Assembly: GCA_019455065.1 (NCBI GenBank) | Contig: JACFNC010000013.1 | Location: 43,886 to 107,885 of the forward strand | Direction: 5' to 3' | Length of the DNA stretch: 64,000 nt | Source of the DNA: Rhodospirillales bacterium | GTDB lineage: Bacteria > Pseudomonadota > Alphaproteobacteria > Rhodospirillales > Magnetospirillaceae | In this document: one piece after another, positions 56,636-63,992 of the stretch | Numbering within the stretch: the stretch's first letter is position 1 | Layout of the letters: every line of letters begins with the position of its first letter | The notes under the pieces: generated by a model | What the model saw: the letters and a program-made list of their open reading frames with translations, nothing else | Told to the model about the DNA's origin: nothing | The model's database searches: none | Position numbers and translations under genes: made by a program

Positions 56636-57607
56636 TCAGTCCTGCAGATCCCTGATCTTGCGCGCTTGCAGGATGAAGAGTGTCGGGCCTTGGTAGGCCC
56701 ATTCGACGTCGACGCTGAATCCGTAGGCTCGTTCGATGCGCATGCCGGTCTCGGCCAGTTCCCGCAGTTGTCCGTCCGACAGGGTGGGTTTTTCGGCGAG
56801 GTGCGGGGGCACTGGCCGTTCGACGCGGCCGCTGCCGCGGCCGTCGTCCATGACGACGCACAGGGTCTTGCGGGCGATCTTGCGCTGGCGCAGGCCGAGG
56901 CCATCCTTGTCGATGACGAAATAGTCGTTCATCGAACGGCCCGAGACGACGGACTCGCCCAGGCCCCAGTTGGCCTCGATCATGATCTCGCCTCGGTCCT
57001 TGGTCACCGGATTGGCGGTGAAGAGCACGCCGGCGGTGTCCGGATTGACCATCAGCTGGATCACCGGCGCGATCACGTTCTGGTGGTGGGGAATGCGTTT
57101 GTGATGGCGAAGATAGGCGGCGCGGGCGGACCACAGCGAAGCCCAGCACTCGCGCACCTTGTCGAGGACGTCGTCTTCGCCCACCACGTAATGATAGGTG
57201 TCCATCATCCCGGGAAAGCTGGAGATGGCGCTGTCCTTCACGGCCACGGAGGAGCGCACGGCCACATAGGGGTTCGCGGACGACACCAGGTCGCGATACG
57301 CGGCGGCGATGCCGTCGCGCAGAGAGGCGGGAAGGAGGGCGTTCGCGATCATGCCGCGAATCTCGGCGGTGCCCGCCTCGATCGCCTCGAAGGAATCGAA
57401 ATCGAGTTGCCGTGTCGCCGACTCGATGGGCGCGATCAGGCCATTCTCTTCGAGGGTCGCGGTGAGCGCCTCGGCCAGGACGCAGAATCCGGGCGGCACG
57501 TTCACGCCGAGTTTGGTCAGCTTGCCGAGATTGGCGGCCTTTCCGCCGCAACTTTCGACGTGGTCGTCGTGCAATTCGGGCAATGACCGCAGCCAACTAT
57601 TTGTCAT
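56636..57607 (-). CDS. PEP-synthase/PPDK-type ATP-binding subunit
   Basis: This 323-residue protein equals only the N-terminal nucleotide-binding domain of PEP synthase/pyruvate phosphate dikinase: CGGKAANLGKLTKLGVNVPP, VAVRSSVAVKDSAISSFPGM, QLMVNPDTAGVLFTANPVTK and IMIEANWGLGESVVSG. It stops before the histidine domain, which is on a different gene (53792-55486). Such a split resembles the PpsA/PpsB subunits of phenylphosphate synthase. It is the first gene of its operon, with GAGGAGAG before the ATG and a CTTTAG repeat pair upstream. Confidence 0.84.
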   Translation of the reverse strand: MTNSWLRSLPELHDDHVESCGGKAANLGKLTKLGVNVPPGFCVLAEALTATLEENGLIAPIESATRQLDFDSFEAIEAGTAEIRGMIANALLPASLRDGIAAAYRDLVSSANPYVAVRSSVAVKDSAISSFPGMMDTYHYVVGEDDVLDKVRECWASLWSARAAYLRHHKRIPHHQNVIAPVIQLMVNPDTAGVLFTANPVTKDRGEIMIEANWGLGESVVSGRSMNDYFVIDKDGLGLRQRKIARKTLCVVMDDGRGSGRVERPVPPHLAEKPTLSDGQLRELAETGMRIERAYGFSVDVEWAYQGPTLFILQARKIRDLQD

Positions 57608-57637
57608 ATCTCTCCTCGCGGAGACTTTCGAAGCATC

Positions 57638-57655
57638 GTGTTTTCTCTAAAACAC
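57638..57655. promoter_or_regulatory. Inverted repeat in the dikinase promoter region
   Basis: GTGTTTT-CTCT-AAAACAC is a perfect 7-bp inverted repeat lying between the direct-repeat site and the start codon. It could be a second operator or a leader hairpin. Confidence 0.4.
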
Positions 57656-57661
57656 CCCCAC

Positions 57662-57679
57662 CTTTAGCCGATCTTTAGG
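57662..57679. promoter_or_regulatory. Direct-repeat site 2 (CTTTAGN - 4 nt - CTTTAGN)
   Basis: CTTTAGC-CGAT-CTTTAGG lies 55 bases before the dikinase ATP-binding gene. Unit length, spacing and sequence match sites 1 and 3. Confidence 0.7.
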
Positions 57680-57742
57680 ATGCGAATATTCTTGCTGATC
57701 TAATTGCGGCGGACCGTACGCAGCCGCCCGCATCGCCGATCG

Positions 57743-57829
57743 GGCGTGCGGCGCGGGGCGTCGGCGTGCGGCGCGACGGCCGCCCTGAACCGAAGGCGAA
57801 GGGACGAAGGCCCGAAGGCCCGAAGGCCC
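57743..57829. repeat. Short direct repeats between regulator and dikinase operon
   Basis: The 13-mer GGCGTGCGGCGCG occurs at 57743 and 57763 (20-bp period), and the 8-mer CGAAGGCC occurs three times in tandem at 57806-57829. They fill the stretch after the regulator stop and may be replication-slippage repeats. Confidence 0.6.
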
Positions 57830-57842
57830 GCCGAGGAGGCTG

Positions 57843-59387
57843 CTAAGACACGAGGCGCTGGAAGAGGACGCGGGTGTTCGCCGAGGGGGCGCGTTCCTCG
57901 TAGCGCTTGAGGGCCCCGCAGCACAGCTTGTACTGGCGCTCCAGGGCGTCGCGCCGGCCGATGGCGTGGAAGGCGCGCATCAGTTCCTGGTGGGCCAGTT
58001 CGAAGCAGGGGTCGATGACCAGGACCCGCTCGGCATAGGACAGGGCGCGTTCGATATTGCCCTGCTGCCGAAAGATCGTGGCCATGGTGCTCAGCATCTT
58101 GACGTAGATCTCCTCCAGCCAGTAGCGCCGGCTCCAGCACCAGTCGCGTTCCATGTTCTCGGCGTATTCGACCGGGATGTCGGCGAACAGGGGCCCGGTG
58201 TACAGCTTTTCGGCGGCGAGGTGGCAGGTCAGTGACTCTTCGAGTCTGTTCTCGCGCAGCAGCTTTTCGCCGCGGCGGCTGAACTGCTCAAAGATGGGAA
58301 TGTCGACCCAAGTGCCCTCCGGGAGGGCCAAGTAGTAGCGATGGTCGTTGCTGATGACGAACGGGGAATCGCGGCTGCTCGACAGGTCGGGGCTCAAAGC
58401 CATGCGTAGGCAGTGGATGGTGTGGTACAGGCGGTTCAGCGACTGCGCCGTGGACTCGGCGTCAGGCCACAGAAGATCGGCGATCTCTTCGGCGCTCGCT
58501 CCTTTCGAGCCGCAATGGAGGAGATAGGCGAACAGCGTCTTGGTCTTGATCGTGGCGCCGTTGACCACGTTCCAGCGCACCGGCGTCCCGTCCTCGCGGT
58601 AGATCCGCAGGTTGCCCAGGCAGCGAATCTTCCACCGTCGGCGCGAGGCGGGCGCCTCGCTGAGGCTGGCCAGGGGATCGAAGCCGGCGCCCCGACGACT
58701 GGCGCGGCCCTCCGGAAGCAGAGAGAACAGGGTGCCCGCGGCCGACCCTTCGAGCTCCGTCGGCCGCCTTGCGCCCTCCTGCGACGCGAGCGCCTCGATG
58801 AAATACTCCGCCCCCGGCCCAAGACTTGTCAGCCAGCAGCGCAGCTTGTCGGTCGGATCGCTGCTCAGGAACGCCGCCGGTGGGAGAAAATGCGGATTGC
58901 GGCGAGGGCCCTCGGCCGACTGCACGTAGGGATGTGTGCGCATGGCGTCGAGCATGAGGGCCGCCGGGAAGATCGGCAGGTGGTAGAGGCAGAGCGCGTG
59001 CAGATGCGAAGTCTCGGTCAGCTCGTGCAGCGCGGCCTCGAACTCTCCATGATGGGCGATGCCCGAGGGAGTGTTCAGCAGCCAGGTCATGTCGATCAGC
59101 AGCAGTAGGCCCGCATGCCCGGCGCGCACCGTCTCCTCGGCCAGCAATCTCAACCGCGCGATGATCGCGTTCACGGAGATCGGCACATCGCACATACCCA
59201 ACTGCGCGGCGTCGATCAACGCGTCCGGCGGAAAGGCGGCGGTCCGGTGCGGTGGGCTGGCGGGCTCCTGTGCGACGTGACGCCATCTGATTCCGGCCCG
59301 CTCGGCCGCGCGGATGCTGGGCATGCAAAGATCCCAGCGCTGGTCCTCCGAGCTGAAGAAAACGCAGGAGTGATGGTCCGTGAGCAC
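57843..59387 (-). CDS. MEDS-domain / BTAD (SARP-like) transcriptional regulator
   Basis: This 514-residue regulator has three parts. Residues about 4-175 match the MEDS sensory domain first described in DcmR: DHHSCVFFSSEDQRW, LLLIDMTWLL, ALCLYHLPIFPAALML, THPYVQSAEGPRRNPHFLPP. Residues about 252-345 form an OmpR-type winged helix (IRCLGNLRIYREDGTPVRW, ADLLWPDAESTAQSLNRLYH). The rest is a BTAD-type helical repeat domain (LFADIPVEYAENMERDW to LAHQELMRAFHAIGRRDALE). The start is GTG at 59387, five bases after GGGAGG; the longer frame to 59495 is low-complexity. Its operator is probably the CTTTAG direct repeat upstream. Confidence 0.82.
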   Translation of the reverse strand: MLTDHHSCVFFSSEDQRWDLCMPSIRAAERAGIRWRHVAQEPASPPHRTAAFPPDALIDAAQLGMCDVPISVNAIIARLRLLAEETVRAGHAGLLLLIDMTWLLNTPSGIAHHGEFEAALHELTETSHLHALCLYHLPIFPAALMLDAMRTHPYVQSAEGPRRNPHFLPPAAFLSSDPTDKLRCWLTSLGPGAEYFIEALASQEGARRPTELEGSAAGTLFSLLPEGRASRRGAGFDPLASLSEAPASRRRWKIRCLGNLRIYREDGTPVRWNVVNGATIKTKTLFAYLLHCGSKGASAEEIADLLWPDAESTAQSLNRLYHTIHCLRMALSPDLSSSRDSPFVISNDHRYYLALPEGTWVDIPIFEQFSRRGEKLLRENRLEESLTCHLAAEKLYTGPLFADIPVEYAENMERDWCWSRRYWLEEIYVKMLSTMATIFRQQGNIERALSYAERVLVIDPCFELAHQELMRAFHAIGRRDALERQYKLCCGALKRYEERAPSANTRVLFQRLVS

Positions 59388-59619
59388 TGTTACCTCCCAT
59401 CTCCGCTTTCCTTTCTGCTCTGCGACTGGTGGTCGTCGCGAGCCGTTCGCCGCTCTCCGGCGGCGTTGCGACAGGGGACCGCCGCCACCCGCCACCGCGG
59501 CAATCGCCCTGCAAGTCCAAAATCAAATCACGCCCGGGCCTGGAATTACAACAGGACCTCCGGTCAGGCCGGACGATGATTCAAGTTTGAACAATCGCCG
59601 GCCAATTCTTGAATGCGAT

Positions 59620-59637
59620 CTTTAGGAAACCTTTAGC
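59620..59637. promoter_or_regulatory. Direct-repeat site 3 (CTTTAGN - 4 nt - CTTTAGN)
   Basis: CTTTAGG-AAAC-CTTTAGC lies 233 bases before the regulator GTG. Its presence here suggests autoregulation. Confidence 0.65.
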
Positions 59638-59678
59638 GGCTACGATACCGCACAATTGCGGCCCCGGCGCCTGCTACG

Positions 59679-61058
59679 CTAGTGCCCGCCCTGCGCCCGG
59701 ATGAACGTAGCCAAGTGCTTGTCGATCCGGGTGCTGTGACTGATCAGCCAGTCGTAGAGGAACAGGTTGATGCGGAAAAGCGAGAGCAGCCGGTTGCGCG
59801 GCCGGACACCGCCTCCTCCCGGGTGCGGGCGAATGCGCGAATGAACGCGGCGTGCTCTTGGCCGTGCTCGGCCGCGAACGGATAGCCGCATTTCCTCATG
59901 TAAGCGCCCTCCATCCGAAAATGCTCGATGCAGTAGCGCTCGATGAAGGCGAACACGGCGTCTATGCGCGCCACGTCGTCGGTCTTGATCGCGGCGGACA
60001 GCGCGTTGATGTTCTCGAGCAGCACCCTGTGCTGGGTATCGATCTCCTCGATTTTCGTATCGTACGCTTCACGCCATTCGAGGTGATCGAGCAGCTCGCC
60101 AGGGCCCTCGAACGTGCCGTCGTCGAGGAATCGGCGGCAACGATCGAGATAGACCTCGACCACACTGTCGTCGCGTGCCGCCGCCTTGCACGCCTCGAAC
60201 AGCGGAAGCGCCTTGTCCACTTCGCGCAGATGGTAGTAGGCGACCGCGTTCTCGAACTGATCGACGTTTTCCAGCTTGGCGCGCGCAAGGTCCGGGTGGT
60301 CGCCGTCGAATACTTCATAGATCGAAATTGGCCGAGCGCGCCCCTTGACGCGCACGCGATCGACGGACCGGATCGAAAAATCTTGGGCGTTGTTCAAGGC
60401 GGCAAGCGTATCCTCGCTGATCAGCACGGCCGCCCTGTAGATCTTCGTCAGTCCCTCGATTCGCTGCGCCACGTTGACGGCATCGCCGATTATGGTGGAT
60501 TCCATTCGTTCGAGATGGCCGAGGATGCCGAGCGTGGTCAGCCCCGTGTTCAGTCCTATTCCGGTCTCGATCGGCGGCTGGCCGCTCCTGCGGCGGCCCT
60601 GGTTGTACGACCGGAGGGCGTCGCGCATGGCGATCGCGGCCTTCACGGCGTCGTTGGCCCGGTCGGGGAACAGCGCCATCACGGCGTCGCCGATGTACTT
60701 GTCGACGATGCCGCCATGGCCTTGGACGGCCGGTTCCATGTGGCTCAGATAGTCGTTCAGAAACTCGAAGACCTGACGCGAGGTCAGTTTCCGACAAGGT
60801 CGTGAAATCGCGGATGTCCGAGAACATAACCGTGATTTTCTTCTCGACCTCGTCGCCGAGCCGCACGTTGAGGATGTCCTCGGCGCCCAGCAGCTTCAAA
60901 AAGTCTCGCGGGACGAAGCGTCCATAGGCGCCCTGCATCTTGCGCAGGAAGTAGAGGGACTGCCGGTATTCGGCGTGGATGCGTCGCTCCTCGTCTTCCG
61001 GGACCTCCGTCCGGGAGGCGTCGCCATCGCCCCGCGCCGTCGACCTTCTCCGTGCCAT
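59679..61058 (-). pseudogene. Class III nucleotide cyclase - hemerythrin fusion with two frameshifts
   Basis: The coding potential continues through three frames. From the ATG at 61058 it runs through ITVMFSDIRDFTTLSE, the first metal-binding part of an adenylate/guanylate cyclase. At about 60787-60791 it shifts into VFEFLNDYLSHMEPAVQGHG, then IGDAVMALF, IIGDAVNVAQRIEG and the hemerythrin motifs DTQHRVLLENINAL, EHFRMEGAYM and HGQEHAAF. At about 59790-59812 it shifts again to NRLLSLFRINLFLYDWLISH and the stop at 59681. Rejoined, it would be a soluble cyclase with a C-terminal O2-binding hemerythrin domain. Either the gene is decaying or the sequence has two indels. Confidence 0.75.
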
Positions 61059-61264
61059 TAGCGTCGCGCCCCCCGCCACTCCCAAGAGTAGAGGGGATCA
61101 TAGTCGCACGGATGTGTCCGGGGAATGGTCGCATTGCTCACCCAATGCCGGCCATGTCTTTTCCGAGGCCCTGACCTGCCGCGCGCCGCGATTCCCGAGT
61201 TGCGCCGCATGCGCTACAAGGAATGGCTGGCGGGTCAGTCAGCCCGATCGGCGGAGGATTTGGC
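61059..61264. other. Divergent region, cyclase-hemerythrin / MFS
   Basis: This 206-bp region holds the two divergent starts. No operator or consensus promoter was recognised apart from the GGAGGA site of the MFS gene. Confidence 0.4.
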
Positions 61265-62500
61265 ATGACGGAAACGGCGGGCGTGCGGCGGCGCGAGGCG
61301 GCGGTGATCGGGTTGGTGAGCTTCGCCCATCTGCTCAGCCACGTCTATCTTATCGCCCTGCCGCCGCTGTTCCCGGCCATCCGCGCCGATCTCGGCGTCG
61401 GCTACGCGGAACTCGGGCTGATCATGGCAATCTATGCCGTGGCTACCGGGGCCTTGCAGACGCCCATGGGCTTCGCCTGCGAGCGCCTGGGGGCCCGCCC
61501 CGTCCTGGCGGCCGGGCTGCTGATCAACGGGCTGGCCATCGCCCTCGTCGCCTTCGCCGGTTCGTTCCGGGAGCTGGCGGCTCTGGCGCTGATCGCAGGC
61601 GTCGGCAATTCGGTGTTCCACCCGGCGGACTATTCGCTCCTCTCACGGTCGGTCGACGGCAAGCGCCTCGGGATGGCCTTCGGAATTCACACGTTCGGCG
61701 GTTCGGCCGGCTTCGCGGTGGCGCCGGCGGTAATGGTGGGACTGGCGGCCCTCGGCGACTGGCGAGGGGCGATGCTGGCGGTGGGGCTGACCGGTGTGGG
61801 GCTGGCGGCGGCGGTTCAGTTTTCCGGGCGGTTGTTCGGGGCTGGCGGCCAGCCGGTCAAGGCACGGCCGGCGGCGGGCGGAGTGTGGCGCACGCTGCTG
61901 ACCTCGCGGCCGATCCTCATGTTCCTGGTGTTCAATTTCGGTTTCGCGGCGGCGAACTCCGGCGTCAGCCAGTTCGGGGTGGCGGCGTTGACCGAGGGTT
62001 ACGGCCTGTCGTTGGCGGCGGCCAACACCGCGCTCACCCTCTATCTCGGGGGATCTCTGGTGGCCACCCTGCCGGGCGGCTGGCTGGCCGATCGCACGAC
62101 CCGCCACAATCTGATTTTGATCGTATGCTTCGGCGTGTCGTCGCTCTTCATCGCGGCCATTGGCCTGGGCAGCCTGCCCTTCGCCATCATCGCCGGCGCT
62201 TTGTTGGCGGGCGGGGCCCTACGCGGCCTGTCGATGTCGGCGCGCGACGTGCTGGTGCGCCGCGCCGCCGGCGACGTGCCGGTGGGAACCGTGTTCGCCT
62301 TCGTCACCACCGGTTTCTCGGTGGGCGGTGCGATCGCTCCGGTGATCTACGGCCTGCTCGTCGAATGGGGCTCGCCGCAGGCGGTGTTCTGGGCGTCGGC
62401 CGGTTTCGGCCTGATCTGCGTGGCGACGGTGGTGCCCGAGCGGTGGATGGCGGCGGCCGCGACCGCGCGGAAGGCTTCGGCGGCGGCGGAGCAGTCCTGA
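61265..62500 (+). CDS. Major facilitator superfamily transporter
   Basis: This 411-residue protein has 12 predicted membrane helices in two halves. MFS signatures are the loop ACERLGARPVL after helix 2 and its counterpart GGWLADRTTRHNLIL in the second half. VGNSVFHPADYSLLSR and AFGIHTFGGSAGFAVAP resemble fosmidomycin-resistance/oxalate-type porters. The substrate is unknown. The start at 61265 follows GGAGGA. Confidence 0.87.
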   Translation: MTETAGVRRREAAVIGLVSFAHLLSHVYLIALPPLFPAIRADLGVGYAELGLIMAIYAVATGALQTPMGFACERLGARPVLAAGLLINGLAIALVAFAGSFRELAALALIAGVGNSVFHPADYSLLSRSVDGKRLGMAFGIHTFGGSAGFAVAPAVMVGLAALGDWRGAMLAVGLTGVGLAAAVQFSGRLFGAGGQPVKARPAAGGVWRTLLTSRPILMFLVFNFGFAAANSGVSQFGVAALTEGYGLSLAAANTALTLYLGGSLVATLPGGWLADRTTRHNLILIVCFGVSSLFIAAIGLGSLPFAIIAGALLAGGALRGLSMSARDVLVRRAAGDVPVGTVFAFVTTGFSVGGAIAPVIYGLLVEWGSPQAVFWASAGFGLICVATVVPERWMAAAATARKASAAAEQS

Positions 62501-62509
62501 CTCTCCTCG

Positions 62510-63109
62510 TCAGGGTGTGAAGCGGGCAAGCAAGGCGGACACGTCGGGCATGGCGTTCGGCGGCAGGTGGTTGAGCGGCCCCTCCAAGACCAACAGCACG
62601 AAACCATGGACCAGCGACCAGGCGGCGACGGTCGATGCGCTTACGGCCGCCGTATCGCCGTCGGGGGGGCGGCAGGCGGCCACCGCCTCGGTGAGGGTGG
62701 CCAACGAGCGTCCGGACTGCTCGAGCAGGCGCGGTGTCGGCGGCAAGGACGGGCGTGCGGCGGTGAACATCAGCCGGTACAGATCGGGATGCGCCAGGGC
62801 GAAGGCGACGTAGGCCTCGCCAAGGCACCTCAGTCGCTCGTCCGGCGCCGACGCCGGCACTGTGGCGAAGGCGGCGTTGAGGGCGGCGAAGCCCTCCGCC
62901 GCGATTTCCATCAGCAAAGCATTCTTGTCGGCGAAATGGCGGTAGACCGCGGTCGGAGACACGGCGGCCCGCTTCGCCACCTCGCGCAAGCTGAGCGCGC
63001 CGACGCCTTCCGCCTCGACCAGCCCCAGCGCCTCCGCCACCAGAACCGGCGCAAGGTTGCCGTGGTGATAACGCCCCTTTGACACCCGCGATGTTGACAC
63101 TGTGCACAT
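62510..63109 (-). CDS. TetR-family transcriptional regulator
   Basis: This 199-residue TetR-type repressor has the N-terminal helix-turn-helix ALSLREVAKRAAVSPTAVYR and HFADKNALLMEIAAEGF, then a TetR_C_33-like ligand domain (LAHPDLYRLMFTAARPSL). It is convergent with the MFS gene and divergent from the DUF2269-like gene. The palindrome at 63110-63136 begins one base before its start codon, so it probably represses itself and the membrane-protein gene. Confidence 0.9.
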   Translation of the reverse strand: MCTVSTSRVSKGRYHHGNLAPVLVAEALGLVEAEGVGALSLREVAKRAAVSPTAVYRHFADKNALLMEIAAEGFAALNAAFATVPASAPDERLRCLGEAYVAFALAHPDLYRLMFTAARPSLPPTPRLLEQSGRSLATLTEAVAACRPPDGDTAAVSASTVAAWSLVHGFVLLVLEGPLNHLPPNAMPDVSALLARFTP

Positions 63110-63136
63110 CCTAATGTTAACGTAGTCAACATTAGG
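63110..63136. promoter_or_regulatory. TetR operator palindrome
   Basis: Two perfect 9-bp arms, CCTAATGTT and AACATTAGG, are separated by 9 bp (AACGTAGTC), which itself is partly symmetric (AC..GT). A TTGACA box at 63093-63098 lies nearby. The size fits a TetR dimer site. Confidence 0.75.
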
Positions 63137-63171
63137 TTAAGGGCCGCGCCATTGCAACCGGGGTCTCCGCC

Positions 63172-63639
63172 ATGGACATCTATTTCGCCCTCAAGACGCT
63201 GCACATACTCGGGGTGGTGCTGTTCGTCGGCAACATCATCGTGACCGGCTGGTGGAAGACGATGGCCGACCGCACCCGCGAACCCCGCATCGTCGCTTTC
63301 GCCCAGCGCCAGGTCGCGCTGACCGACTGGGTGTTCACCTTCGGCGGCATCGTGATGGTGGTGATCGGCGGATGGGGCAACGCCTATTGGCACGGCATCC
63401 CGTTGAGCACGCCCTGGCTCGCCCTCGGCCAGTCGCTGTTCATCATCTCGGGTGTGGTGTGGGTGGCGGTCCTGGTGCCGTTGCAGATCAAGCTGGGCCG
63501 CATGGCGCGCGCCTTCGCGACGGCCGGCGGCATACCAGATGCCTACTGGTCGTTGTCGCGCCTGTGGCTATGGTTCGGAATCGTGGCCACGATTCTGCCG
63601 TTGTCGGTAATCCCGGTGATGGTGCTGAAGCTCGGCTGA
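63172..63639 (+). CDS. DUF2269-like integral membrane protein
   Basis: This 155-residue protein has four hydrophobic segments, the first with LKTLHILGVVLFVGNIIVTG and then WVFTFGGIVMVVIGG, LFIISGVVWVAVLVPLQ and LWLWFGIVATILPL. The conserved His in the first segment and the overall layout match DUF2269 proteins. Its role is unknown. It is controlled from the TetR operator region. Confidence 0.75.
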   Translation: MDIYFALKTLHILGVVLFVGNIIVTGWWKTMADRTREPRIVAFAQRQVALTDWVFTFGGIVMVVIGGWGNAYWHGIPLSTPWLALGQSLFIISGVVWVAVLVPLQIKLGRMARAFATAGGIPDAYWSLSRLWLWFGIVATILPLSVIPVMVLKLG

Positions 63640-63872
63640 CGGGGGGCTGGCCTCATGCGTGCCATCTTGCGGCGCAGATGGCGGGTGAGCATGTCCAACG
63701 CGCGGCGGGCGCGTTGGCTGTCCATCTGTCGTGCAGGCGGTGCCGGCGGCGCGGCGCCCTAAGCCAAGCGCGCGGCCGCTTTCCAAGGCGGAGTAATCCG
63801 ACGCGGCGTGCTCTCACCGCGCGTCCTTTGTGCGAAGCTTGGCCACTAAGGCGAAGCGGGTGAGGTGACGCC
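63640..63872. other. Intergenic region
   Basis: This 233-bp stretch is very GC-rich. Short reading frames occur in it, but none has a recognisable product or good ribosome site. Confidence 0.4.
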
Positions 63873-63992
63873 ATGGCCGAGGATTGGACCGCCCAAGTGA
63901 AAAAGTACGTTCCCGATGCAGACGACAAGGCGATCGCCGGCATCGTCCGTCATGTGTGGACGGCCCCTGCGGCGCAAGGGAAAAATGACTGA
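63873..63992 (+). CDS. DUF2853-like small protein, probably frameshifted or cut by the window end
   Basis: The frame starts MAEDWTAQVKKYVPDADD and continues KAIAGIVRH, closely matching the N-terminus of DUF2853 proteins. It then leaves the expected sequence and stops after 39 codons. In the next frame the text goes on as CGRPLRRKGKMTDEG, with a CG-x2-LR pattern like the family, up to the end of the window. A one-base insertion near 63953-63956 would explain this. Confidence 0.5.
   Translation: MAEDWTAQVKKYVPDADDKAIAGIVRHVWTAPAAQGKND

Noticed and set aside
53792..57607. Antibiotic (rifampin-type) phosphotransferase
   Set aside because: The domains are similar, but they are split on two genes and placed in an importer and catabolic cluster with a phosphatase, which does not fit a resistance enzyme.
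57806..57829. CRISPR-like repeat
   Set aside because: The three 8-bp units are contiguous with no spacers and no Cas genes are present.
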